Part shown: positions 1 through 6,796 of the stretch, piece after piece
Layout of the letters: each line of letters starts with the position of its first letter
How positions within the stretch are numbered: position 1 is the stretch's first letter
NCBI RefSeq assembly: GCF_023073415.1
Contig: NZ_JADPJL010000024.1
Coordinates: 124,001 to 188,000, forward strand
From: Bradyrhizobium sp. 190
GTDB taxonomy: Bacteria > Pseudomonadota > Alphaproteobacteria > Rhizobiales > Xanthobacteraceae
Direction of reading: 5' to 3'
DNA length: 64,000 nt
Program-made: the position numbers and the translations under genes
Notes under the pieces: model-generated
Told to the model about the DNA's origin: nothing
What the model saw: the letters and a program-made list of their open reading frames with translations, nothing else
Database searches by the model: none

Positions 1-630
1 CGCCTGCGTATAGGGCAGCGAAAATATCTGCGACCGCTCGGGCCGCAAGAATACCGTGCGGTTTGTGGTTGCGTCGAGAAACGCGCGGTCATGGCTCGAT
101 ATGACGACCGGCATATCCCGTGGCAGCGCGTTCAGCCAGGCTTCAAGCTGACAAATCCTGGCGAGGTCCAGGTGGTTGGTCGGCTCGTCGAGCAACAACA
201 CATCGGCCTCGGCCACCACGATGCGGGCAAGCATGGCAAACCGCTGCCAGCCGCCGCTCAGCTGCTTCAGCGGCCTCTGCCGCAGCGCCTCGGGCACCTC
301 AAGCGATTCCAGGGCAACATCGACCCTCCAGCTCTCACCCGCCCGTCGTTCAGCGGGAAGCATGTCGAGCACCGCCGCATAGAACGGTGTATCCGCGAGC
401 GCGGACGGGACATCCTGCTCGACATAGCCGATGGTCAACCCTCGCGATCTGGCGATATCGCCATCGCTTGGCTCCGCCATGCCTGCAATGCAGCGCAGTA
501 ACGTGGACTTGCCGCGCCCATTGGCGGCGACGAGCCCGATGCGGTCACCAGCATTGACGGAAAGGTCCAGTCGGGAAAACAGCGGAGCGTTCAGCGTCAC
601 GCCGAGATTACGAATATTGATAAGGGTCAT
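1..630 (-). CDS. ABC-F family ATPase, N-terminal part (runs off the window)
   Basis: The first 210 residues of a soluble ABC-F protein are present; the rest lies left of base 1. A Walker A-like loop (AANGRGKS, residues 35-42), signature LSGGW (124-128), Walker B VLLLDE (144-149) followed by PTNHLD, and the switch His180 in SSHD are visible. No membrane segment occurs. The first Walker A glycine is alanine, the remainder is intact. ABC-F proteins act on the ribosome E site, either in translation control or in protection from ribosome-targeting antibiotics. Which applies cannot be decided from this half. The ATG at 630 has AGGGA a few bases upstream. The leader (631-904) is unusually structured and holds a small ORF, which fits ribosome-mediated attenuation as known for antibiotic-resistance ABC-F genes; that link is inference. 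Confidence 0.88.
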   Translation of the reverse strand, partial: MTLINIRNLGVTLNAPLFSRLDLSVNAGDRIGLVAANGRGKSTLLRCIAGMAEPSDGDIARSRGLTIGYVEQDVPSALADTPFYAAVLDMLPAERRAGESWRVDVALESLEVPEALRQRPLKQLSGGWQRFAMLARIVVAEADVLLLDEPTNHLDLARICQLEAWLNALPRDMPVVISSHDRAFLDATTNRTVFLRPERSQIFSLPYTQA

Positions 631-652
631 GATCGTTCCCTGGTCTTGCCGG

Positions 653-701
653 CCAACACAACATCCGGGGCATGCAGCCATCATCGGATGTTCGTGTTTG
701 G
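653..701 (-). other. Imperfect hairpin in the ABC-F leader
   Basis: The arms 653-666 (CCAACACAACATCC) and 686-701 pair over 14 bp with two bulged bases, around a 19-base loop. The structure ends 22 bases before the ABC-F start. On the minus strand it is not followed by a T run, so it is not a plain intrinsic terminator. It could be an anti-terminator, an attenuator arm or a structure that gates translation. Confidence 0.5.
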
Positions 702-764
702 AGCGCGGCGAGCTACTGAAATGCGGGCGCAAACGATCAGACGTTCGACGCCGCATTGCCACGG

Positions 765-828
765 GGGCAGACCAGGAAGAGATTTTCGGAAAAGTCTCTG
801 GTCAGCCCTGCAAATGCATTTGCAGGGC
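765..828 (-). promoter_or_regulatory. Overlapping hairpins with a 24-bp perfect palindrome
   Basis: Bases 805-828 are a perfect 24-bp palindrome centred on ATGCAT. Bases 765-775 and 798-808 form a second inverted repeat (11-bp arms, one mismatch). The two structures share GCCC at 805-808, so in RNA they would compete. The leader ORF (802-873) ends inside the palindrome, so a ribosome on that ORF would decide which structure forms. This has the layout of a translation-coupled attenuator; the function is inferred. Confidence 0.5.
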
Positions 829-873
829 GTTGACGGGGCCACGCTGGCGATAGTGCCGTAAAGATATCGTCAC
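802..873 (-). CDS. Putative 23-residue leader peptide of the ABC-F gene
   Basis: A GTG at 873 opens a 23-codon frame ending at TGA (802-804). An almost ideal Shine-Dalgarno (AAAGGAGGG, 881-889) lies seven bases upstream, stronger than that of most full-length genes here. The peptide begins MTISLRHYRQ and ends ALQMHLQG. Its last eight sense codons are the palindrome 805-828. It lies 171 bases upstream of the ABC-F ATG on the same strand. No homology is claimed; the case rests on the ribosome binding site, the position and the overlap with RNA structure. It could be chance, but leader ORFs of this kind are known ahead of antibiotic-responsive ABC-F genes. Confidence 0.5.
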   Translation of the reverse strand: MTISLRHYRQRGPVNALQMHLQG

Positions 874-910
874 CGCGCAGCCCTCCTTTCTCGAACCAGC
901 TAGGTCACCA

Positions 911-938
911 AAATATCCGGGCCTTCAGGGGAAGGCAA
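911..938 (-). promoter_or_regulatory. Possible promoter of the ABC-F leader
   Basis: On the minus strand TTGCCT (933-938) and ATATTT (911-916) are 16 bases apart. A start about seven bases further on would place the leader-ORF ribosome binding site near the 5' end of the RNA. The -10 is a weak match. Confidence 0.25.
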
Positions 939-1042
939 GCCAGGGTCTCGTCGAAATCAAATCGCGAAAAGCCGGAGAGGTCGCGCATGCAATCGCATCT
1001 CTGGCGCTAGCGCCCGATGCACCGCAGCGCGATTTCGCGAAA

Positions 1043-3763
1043 TCAGGCGCTGGCGAGCTTGCGCGCGGTTTCGACGTCGTTTGCGACGCTGCGGCCGACG
1101 AGTGCGGCGTACTGGCCGATCGGCAAGGGCTTGCCGAGGAAATAGCCCTGCACCGCGTCGCATCCCTCTTCCGACAGGAAGCTGAGCTGTTCCTGGGTCT
1201 CGACGCCCTCGGCAACAATCGACATTTCGAGGCCGTGGCCGAGGTCGATGACGGCGCGAACGATCGCCGCCGACTGCGGATTGCGCCCGAGGTTCATCAC
1301 AAAGGCGCGGTCGATCTTGATCTTGTCGAACGGGAACGCCTGCAGATAGCTCAGCGAGGAGTAGCCGGAACCGAAATCGTCCATCGAGATCCGCACGCCG
1401 AGCGCCTTCAGCCGCCTCAATAGGGCGAGACCGCGATCGAAATCCTCGATCAGGACGCCTTCGGTGATTTCAAGCTCGAGCCGGCCGGGAGCCAGGCCGG
1501 TTTCAAGCAGGATCGAATGCACCAGGCTGACCACGTCGCCATGCATGAACTGGGCCGGCGAAAGATTGACGGCGATCTGCATCGGCACCGGCCAGGAGGC
1601 GGCCTCGCGGCAGGCTTCGCGCAGGATCCAGACGCCCATTTCGACGATCAGGCCGCTTTCTTCCGCCAGCGGGATGAATTCACCCGGCGACACGAAGCCG
1701 CGCACTGGATGCATCCAGCGCGCCAGCGCCTCGAAGCCGATGATCTTGCTGGCCGCGACCGTTGCGCCCGACGCGGCCTGCGGCTGATAGTACAACGACA
1801 ATTCGCCGTTCCTGATCGCCATCGAGAGGTCCTGATGCAGCACGCGGCGATCGCGGATCTGCTGGTCCATCTCGGGCGCGAAAATGCTGATCGAGCCGCG
1901 TGACTTCTGCTTGGCGCGGAACAGCGCCGCGCCGGAATTGGCGAGCAGCGAAGCCGCGTCCGCGCCGTGATGCGGAAATACCGAGATGCCGGTGGTGACC
2001 CCGGTGCGCACCGACTTGCCGTCGATCAGGAATTCGTCCGACAGCGTTTGCGCGAGCTGTTCAGCAAGCGCCTGGCCCGCCTCCGGCTGCTTGCCATCAA
2101 TGATCAGGCCGAACTCGTCGCCGGAGAGCCGGGCCACCACACCGCCACGGGCGGAAGCCTGGATGCGGCCGCCCACCTCAATCAGGAGCTTGTCGCCCAT
2201 CGCGTGGCCGAACACGTCGTTGATTTCCTTCAGCCCGTCGAGGTCGACGCAGAGCACCGCGAATTCCTCGTCGGTGCCGGCGCAGGCCTCGATCATCTGG
2301 GCCAGCGCCTGCAGGAAGGCGGCGCGGTTCGGCAGATCGGTCAGGCCGTCATGATAGGCCATGTGCGCCATCCGCGATTCGGTCTGGCGGCGATCGGTGA
2401 CGTCCTCGTGGGTCTTGATCAGGTATTGCGGCTCGCCGGCCTCGTCGAGAACGGTCATGCGGCGGGTAAGGAACAGCCGCAGCCCATCCTTGGTCGAGAT
2501 CGGGTGTTCTTCGGTGAGCAGGCCGCGCTTCTTGATCGCGGCCTCGTCGCGCGCGATGATCAGCTTGGCTTCGCGCGGATTGAAGATGTCGGCGGCGGTC
2601 AGGCCGGTGGCATCCTCGCGGCGGCGATTGAGAATGGTCTCGGCGCTGCGGTTGGCGAGCAGATACCGCCCGTCGCTGACGCGCTCGACGATCAGCGACA
2701 CCGGGATGTTGTCGACCACCAGTTCGAGGAATTTCTTGGTGTTTTCGAGTTCGCGCGACAGCGACCGCCGATCGGTGACGTCGTCGAACAGCGTGATCAG
2801 GAATTCCGGCTCGTTATTCTCGTTGCGGGCGACCACGCGGTTGGCAGAGAGAACGCGCCGGTCATCGCCGCGTTCGACGGTGTATTCGCTGCGATGATAG
2901 CCTTCGGGCGCCGTCAGCGCGGCGTGATCCGCGGCCTCAATGCTTTTGGCGGTTTCCAGCCGGAAGATTTCGTCGGCGCGCTTGCCGATGACGCGATCGC
3001 GGGAAAAGCGCGAGAAGCGCTCGAACGCCCGGTTGGCGAAAATATAGCGGCCGTCCTCGATGTTCTTGGCGGCGACGCAGACCGGAACATTGTCGAGCAC
3101 CGATTCCAGAAATTTGGTGGTCGATGCCAGCTTGCGCGACAGCTGGCGCTGCTCGGTGCAATCCTCATGCGTTCCGATCGTCCCGCCATTGGGCAGGCGG
3201 AAGATCTTCGAAAGCACCGATCGCCCGCCCGGCAGTTCGGTGACGACGCCTTCCGGGCGGCGGGCAAGCTTGCTGAATTCCTCGACGGTGAGATTGAGCA
3301 GGCCCCGCGCGCGGCGCAGTTCGAGCAATTCGCGACCGGTCATCGCGCTAGAAATCTCGGCGCGGCTGAGCCCGTAAATTTCGAGAAAGCGGTCGTTGCA
3401 AAAGACCACGCGGTTTTGCGCATTGGTCATCATCACGCCCTGGTTGAGCGTGTTGAGCGCCGAACTGATGAATGCGCTGCGCTGCAATTGTGCGCTCTTG
3501 GCTCGGCGCAACGCCGCCAGTATCCAGATCCCGATCGCAACCAGGAAGGAAACGACGGCAATCCCGCCGAGCAGGAGCTCCCACACGAGATTGGGATCGA
3601 GTTCGCCGATAGAGCTCACCGGGGCAAAGCCCGCGGAAGGCGCGGCAGCCCACGCAGTTCCGCACGGCGCAACCATGACGAGCAGAGCAATGGCGAGCAG
3701 ACAGACAAGGGCCTGCGCCGGAATCGAATTCTTCCGTTCTGCCTGCCGGTTCCTGTCAGCCAT
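1043..3763 (-). CDS. Membrane PAS-PAS-PAS-GGDEF-EAL cyclic-di-GMP protein
   Basis: This 906-residue protein has two hydrophobic segments (about 17-39 and 60-85), three PAS-like modules (about 100-205, 215-335, 340-460), a GGDEF domain (about 465-635) and an EAL domain (645-890). The GGDEF signature is SGDEF (547-551) and no RxxD inhibitory site precedes it. The EAL side looks complete: EAL 678-680, NLS near 733, DDFGSG 795-800, KIDR and EGVET 852-856. It may therefore be mainly a phosphodiesterase whose GGDEF-like domain binds GTP, although SGDEF can be active. The first hydrophobic segment could be a signal peptide, leaving a short periplasmic stretch before the second. A CGGGTA inverted repeat lies about 50 bases upstream. 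Confidence 0.9.
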   Translation of the reverse strand: MADRNRQAERKNSIPAQALVCLLAIALLVMVAPCGTAWAAAPSAGFAPVSSIGELDPNLVWELLLGGIAVVSFLVAIGIWILAALRRAKSAQLQRSAFISSALNTLNQGVMMTNAQNRVVFCNDRFLEIYGLSRAEISSAMTGRELLELRRARGLLNLTVEEFSKLARRPEGVVTELPGGRSVLSKIFRLPNGGTIGTHEDCTEQRQLSRKLASTTKFLESVLDNVPVCVAAKNIEDGRYIFANRAFERFSRFSRDRVIGKRADEIFRLETAKSIEAADHAALTAPEGYHRSEYTVERGDDRRVLSANRVVARNENNEPEFLITLFDDVTDRRSLSRELENTKKFLELVVDNIPVSLIVERVSDGRYLLANRSAETILNRRREDATGLTAADIFNPREAKLIIARDEAAIKKRGLLTEEHPISTKDGLRLFLTRRMTVLDEAGEPQYLIKTHEDVTDRRQTESRMAHMAYHDGLTDLPNRAAFLQALAQMIEACAGTDEEFAVLCVDLDGLKEINDVFGHAMGDKLLIEVGGRIQASARGGVVARLSGDEFGLIIDGKQPEAGQALAEQLAQTLSDEFLIDGKSVRTGVTTGISVFPHHGADAASLLANSGAALFRAKQKSRGSISIFAPEMDQQIRDRRVLHQDLSMAIRNGELSLYYQPQAASGATVAASKIIGFEALARWMHPVRGFVSPGEFIPLAEESGLIVEMGVWILREACREAASWPVPMQIAVNLSPAQFMHGDVVSLVHSILLETGLAPGRLELEITEGVLIEDFDRGLALLRRLKALGVRISMDDFGSGYSSLSYLQAFPFDKIKIDRAFVMNLGRNPQSAAIVRAVIDLGHGLEMSIVAEGVETQEQLSFLSEEGCDAVQGYFLGKPLPIGQYAALVGRSVANDVETARKLASA

Positions 3764-3812
3764 TACCCACCCAAGGTTTGCGGGCGGAGTGTCTGGCTTG
3801 ACGGGTTTGGAT

Positions 3813-3830
3813 CGGGTAAATGACTACCCG
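3813..3830. promoter_or_regulatory. Inverted repeat CGGGTA-N6-TACCCG upstream of the GGDEF-EAL gene
   Basis: Perfect 6-bp arms around six bases, in the divergent region between the GGDEF-EAL gene (starts 3763, minus) and the LhgO-like gene (starts 4022, plus). The same arms occur at 59368-59387, ahead of the other GGDEF-EAL gene of the window. They may be operator half-sites. Confidence 0.4.
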
Positions 3831-4021
3831 TACAATTCTAAAATGTGACCCAAATTACGGCAATTGGCCTGACATGATTAATGCTTCACTAACGGGACTG
3901 CGTTCGCGGCGTATTTCGAGGCAAACCAACGGGTTGTTTGACTGCTTCGGCGGACGAAACGATGATCGCCAAGCGTGGCAGGCGCCGATTTCCACGGCAG
4001 ATTCCCAGGTCCGAAGCTGAC

Positions 4022-5125
4022 ATGGACAAGGTCGATTGCGTCGTCATCGGAGCGGGGGTGATCGGGCTTTCGATCGCACGGCGGCTGGCCCAGGCGGGCC
4101 GCGAAGTGATCGTGCTCGAGGCCACTGAGGGCATCGGCACCATCACCTCCTCCCGCAACAGCGAGGTGATCCACGCCGGCATCTATTACCGCGCGGGCAG
4201 CCTGATGGCGAAGATGTGCGTGAGCGGCAAGCGCGCGCTCTACCAGTATTGCCGCGACCACGGTATTCCCCATCGCAATTGCGGCAAGCTGATCGTGGCG
4301 ACGACGCCGAGCGAAACCGAAAAACTGCAGTCGATCCGGGCGCATGCCGAAGCCAATGGCGTCGACGATCTGCAGTTGCTGACCGGCGAGGCGGCACGGG
4401 CGCTGGAGCCGGCGCTCAACTGCGATGCGGCCCTGCTCTCGCCGTCCACCGGCATCATCGACAGCCACGCCTACATGCTGGCGCTGCGGGGCGACGCTGA
4501 GGAAGCGGGCGCGGCCTATGCGTTCCACACGCCGCTGTTGCGCGCCCGGGCCGGTGGCGGCCGGATCGAAATCGAAGCTGGCGGGCACGCGCCGATGACG
4601 CTTGCATGCAACCTGCTCGTCAACACGGCCGGCTTAAGCGCGCCCGCAGTGGCGCGCAGCATCGAAGGCATGCCGGTCGGGATGATCCCCTGCGCTTATC
4701 TCGCCAAGGGCAATTATTTCAGTTGCAGCGCGCGCGCCCCGTTTTCACGCCTGATCTATCCCGTGCCGGAGCCCGGCGGGTTGGGCGTGCACCTGACGCT
4801 CGACATGGCGGGACAGGCTCGTTTCGGCCCCGACGTGGAATGGGTCGAGAGCATCGATTATGCGGTGGATCCCGCTCGTGCCGAGCGATTCTACCCCGCG
4901 ATTCGGCGCTACTGGCCGACGCTGCCGGACGGCGCGCTGATGCCGAGCTATTCCGGAATGCGGCCGAAAATCGTGCCGCCGGCCGTCGCTACCCAGGATT
5001 TTCTGATCCAGGGTCCAGCCGATCACGGCGTCGCCGGACTGATCAATCTGTTCGGTATCGAATCGCCGGGACTGACGTCATCACTCGCGATCGCCGATCA
5101 TGTCGGCGCGCTGGTGGAGCTCTGA
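4022..5125 (+). CDS. lhgO: FAD-dependent oxidase of the L-2-hydroxyglutarate oxidase family
   Basis: A 367-residue flavoprotein. The N-terminal dinucleotide-binding motif GAGVIGLS (about 10-17) and the acidic end of the second beta strand (VIVLEA) mark the FAD site. The SSRNSEVIHAGIYY segment is typical of the L-2-hydroxyglutarate dehydrogenase/oxidase group of the DAO superfamily. Family members oxidise L-2-hydroxyglutarate to 2-oxoglutarate and pass electrons to oxygen or quinone. I chose ATG 4022 because the Rossmann motif starts just after it; an upstream in-frame ATG at 3938 would add 28 residues without family features. The gene stands alone and is divergent from the GGDEF-EAL gene. The substrate is inferred from family; a related 2-hydroxyacid is possible. 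Confidence 0.78.
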   Translation: MDKVDCVVIGAGVIGLSIARRLAQAGREVIVLEATEGIGTITSSRNSEVIHAGIYYRAGSLMAKMCVSGKRALYQYCRDHGIPHRNCGKLIVATTPSETEKLQSIRAHAEANGVDDLQLLTGEAARALEPALNCDAALLSPSTGIIDSHAYMLALRGDAEEAGAAYAFHTPLLRARAGGGRIEIEAGGHAPMTLACNLLVNTAGLSAPAVARSIEGMPVGMIPCAYLAKGNYFSCSARAPFSRLIYPVPEPGGLGVHLTLDMAGQARFGPDVEWVESIDYAVDPARAERFYPAIRRYWPTLPDGALMPSYSGMRPKIVPPAVATQDFLIQGPADHGVAGLINLFGIESPGLTSSLAIADHVGALVEL

Positions 5126-5218
5126 CATCGCCCACGTCCGGGCGGATGAGCGCATCGGCACCCATCCGACCGTGTGGAGATTTTCGATACTTTGCTGGAC
5201 TGGTTAGTGCTGGACTGG

Positions 5219-5404
5219 TTAGTGGAGAGTTTCGCTGGCGGATTGTTTCAACCGCTCGATCTCATCCTTGACCATCAACTTGCGGCGCTTCAACTCGACA
5301 ATTTGCAGGTCGTCTGTGGAAAGGTGCACGAGCGCTTCGTGCAATTCATTCTCGAGAATCTTGTGTTTACGTTCAAGTTCAACAAGATGCGCCTGTAGTG
5401 CCAT
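5219..5404 (-). CDS. YdcH-like DUF465 small coiled-coil protein
   Basis: A 61-residue, highly charged helical protein with the DUF465/YdcH pattern: HLVELERKH near the start and LKRRKLMVKDEIERL near the end. It is cytoplasmic and has no signal or membrane segment. The family has no settled function. A second member is encoded at 5774 on the other strand, so the two start regions face each other across a repeat-bearing spacer. The start has AGGAGA close upstream. Confidence 0.8.
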   Translation of the reverse strand: MALQAHLVELERKHKILENELHEALVHLSTDDLQIVELKRRKLMVKDEIERLKQSASETLH

Positions 5405-5598
5405 ACGAAATCTCCTCGGTGGTTGAACCTCAGATTCGATCCGGACGAGAGAGTGTACACCAGACGACGAATCTGTCGATGGGTATCCAGAATCGCGCCT
5501 GTCATATTTTCGGATTTATCTGTAACCAATCGTGAGTATGGGAACCCGGTCAGCTTGCGGACCGGCCTCGCAGGGACGATATTCACTGCCAGCCTCGG

Positions 5599-5727
5599 GC
5601 ATGATCCGGAAAAGTGGGGTGCCGGTTTTCCCTCGCGACAAACGCCGAAACGCGTTTGCGCGGAGATCATGCTCAAATCAAACAGCTGGAGCGGGATGAC
5701 AATTCGAAGAAAAGTCATCACGCTCTA
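5599..5727. repeat. Compound palindromic intergenic repeat
   Basis: GCATGATC (5599-5606) and GATCATGC (5665-5672) are perfect inverted arms. A second inverted pair follows, about 12 bp with one mismatch, from GAGCGGGATGAC (from about 5690) to GTCATCACGCTC. This two-part layout is that of the short dispersed palindromic elements of Rhizobiales intergenic regions. The 369-base gap 5405-5773 otherwise holds only the two start regions. Confidence 0.7.
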
Positions 5728-5773
5728 GAATAACCCGTTCACAACCTCATCGCGCTTTCAGCTAACGTACACC

Positions 5774-5980
5774 ATGACCGACGATGATGAGCGCGAGCTT
5801 GAGAACGAGCTCGCCCGCCTGCAGCAGGAGCATCGCGATCTCGATGCGGCGATCGACGCGCTGCATCAGTCGCCGGCGCCGGACCTGTTGCGGCTGCAGC
5901 GGCTGAAGAAACGCAAATTGCAATTGCGCGACCGCATCGCCTTTATCGAAGACCAGATCACGCCTGATATCATCGCCTGA
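5774..5980 (+). CDS. DUF465 (YdcH-family) small coiled-coil protein
   Basis: A 68-residue, charged, almost wholly helical protein. It has the family pattern LQQEHRDLDAAIDAL in the first half and LKKRKLQLRDRI in the second. It is a paralogue of the 5219-5404 product: same length class and the same K/R-rich helix before the C-terminus. The function is unknown. It is followed by a 213-base gap with a LexA box before the next gene. Confidence 0.82.
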   Translation: MTDDDERELENELARLQQEHRDLDAAIDALHQSPAPDLLRLQRLKKRKLQLRDRIAFIEDQITPDIIA

Positions 5981-6144
5981 TCGTTGCGTGTGCCTCGTTC
6001 GGCCAAGTCGGTTCGCCAAAAGCCGTCCGCTTCCGGCAGATCCTTTTCCCCGATATCCACACAACCCTGCGTCGCAAGGATCTTGTCGGCCGGCCGACCC
6101 GAAAAAACAGCTTTCCAGTTGGCGGATGCGACTTGACTCTCATA

Positions 6145-6159
6145 GAACAAAAAGGGAAC
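6145..6159. promoter_or_regulatory. LexA (SOS) box, GAAC-N7-GAAC
   Basis: GAAC (6145-6148), seven bases, GAAC (6156-6159). Read on the other strand this is GTTC-N7-GTTC, the direct-repeat LexA operator of alphaproteobacteria. It sits 34 bases before the ATG at 6194, where a repressor would block the promoter of the 6194-6681 pair. The match to the core consensus is exact; regulation is inferred. Confidence 0.6.
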
Positions 6160-6193
6160 ATATCTTCCTGCCGCCAGCCTTGGGAGTTCCGCC

Positions 6194-6406
6194 ATGTCCG
6201 TCACATCGTCCCTGTCCGACAACAGCCGCTACGAGCAGGCCTGCGATCAGGCCATCGCGATGTGTGACGGCAATCTGCGCTCGACCATCAAGGCGCTGAT
6301 CATGGCGAACGAGTATCTGGAAACCGAACTGGAGGAATTGCAGGCGGCAATCGCCGCCGGCTGCGTGCCGGCGAGAACCTCCCATGCGGAGAGCGACGCT
6401 GCCTGA
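6194..6406 (+). CDS. Small acidic protein behind a LexA box, function unknown
   Basis: A 70-residue cytoplasmic protein, mostly helical and acidic in the middle (EYLETELEELQAAI, about 39-52), with two cysteines (18, 25) and a third near the C-terminus (56). No catalytic motif is visible and I do not recognise the family. The start has GGGAG about ten bases upstream. A gene for another unknown small protein follows 23 bases after the stop, probably in one transcript. The LexA box at 6145-6159 suggests induction by DNA damage. Confidence 0.65.
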   Translation: MSVTSSLSDNSRYEQACDQAIAMCDGNLRSTIKALIMANEYLETELEELQAAIAAGCVPARTSHAESDAA

Positions 6407-6429
6407 TCGATCAAACCCGGAGCGAACCA

Positions 6430-6681
6430 ATGGCCGATGTCACTTATTACGTCGCAATGCCATTCCTGCAGGACGATAGCGGCACGCCGATGGCGGGAGC
6501 CGCGGAAGAATGCCAGAGCCCGACGACCGCGTTACGGCGTGCCGAGACGATGTCGCGGATGGCCGGCAGCATCGGCGCCGTCGCCTTCAGCCGCAGCGGC
6601 GATCCCATGATCGGCGAATTCGGCGACGCGAAACTGCTGCGCAAGTTCGGCAATGTGCCGGATGATCTGAGTGGTTTGTAG
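6430..6681 (+). CDS. Small conserved-type protein, function unknown
   Basis: An 83-residue protein starting MADVTYYVAMPF. It has no signal peptide, no membrane segment and no motif I can name. The layout (beta-like start, QSPTTALRRAETMSRM helix, then GAVAFSRSGDP) suggests a compact alpha/beta fold, perhaps a ligand- or partner-binding domain. It lies 23 bases after the 6194 gene and is likely co-transcribed, so it would share the LexA box. A palindromic repeat follows its stop. Confidence 0.6.
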   Translation: MADVTYYVAMPFLQDDSGTPMAGAAEECQSPTTALRRAETMSRMAGSIGAVAFSRSGDPMIGEFGDAKLLRKFGNVPDDLSGL

Positions 6682-6695
6682 CGATCACTGATCGT

Positions 6696-6782
6696 GTAGG
6701 GTGGGCAAAGCGCAGCGTGCCCACCATCATGTTCGTCAGATAGACGGTGGGCACGGCGCAAGCGCGCCTTTGCCCACCCTAC
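6696..6782. repeat. Palindromic repeat, GTAGGGTGGGCAAAG family
   Basis: A near-perfect inverted repeat with outer arms GTAGGGTGGGCAAAG and CTTTGCCCACCCTAC and a second inner pair, GTGCCCACC/GGTGGGCAC. Copy 2 is at 47787-47880. It lies between converging genes (6430 plus, 6797 minus) and may also stop transcription from both sides. Confidence 0.75.
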
Positions 6783-6796
6783 AGATCTTCAGCTCT

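Noticed and set aside
1967..3823. 618-residue plus-strand ORF
   Set aside because: It is antisense to the complete PAS-GGDEF-EAL gene, has no ribosome site or known domain, and shows the Arg/Gly/Asp-rich composition of a GC shadow.
5866..6222. 118-residue minus-strand ORF over the LexA-box region
   Set aside because: It overlaps the end of the DUF465 gene and the start of the small gene, and has no ribosome site. The LexA box and the promoter explain the region better.
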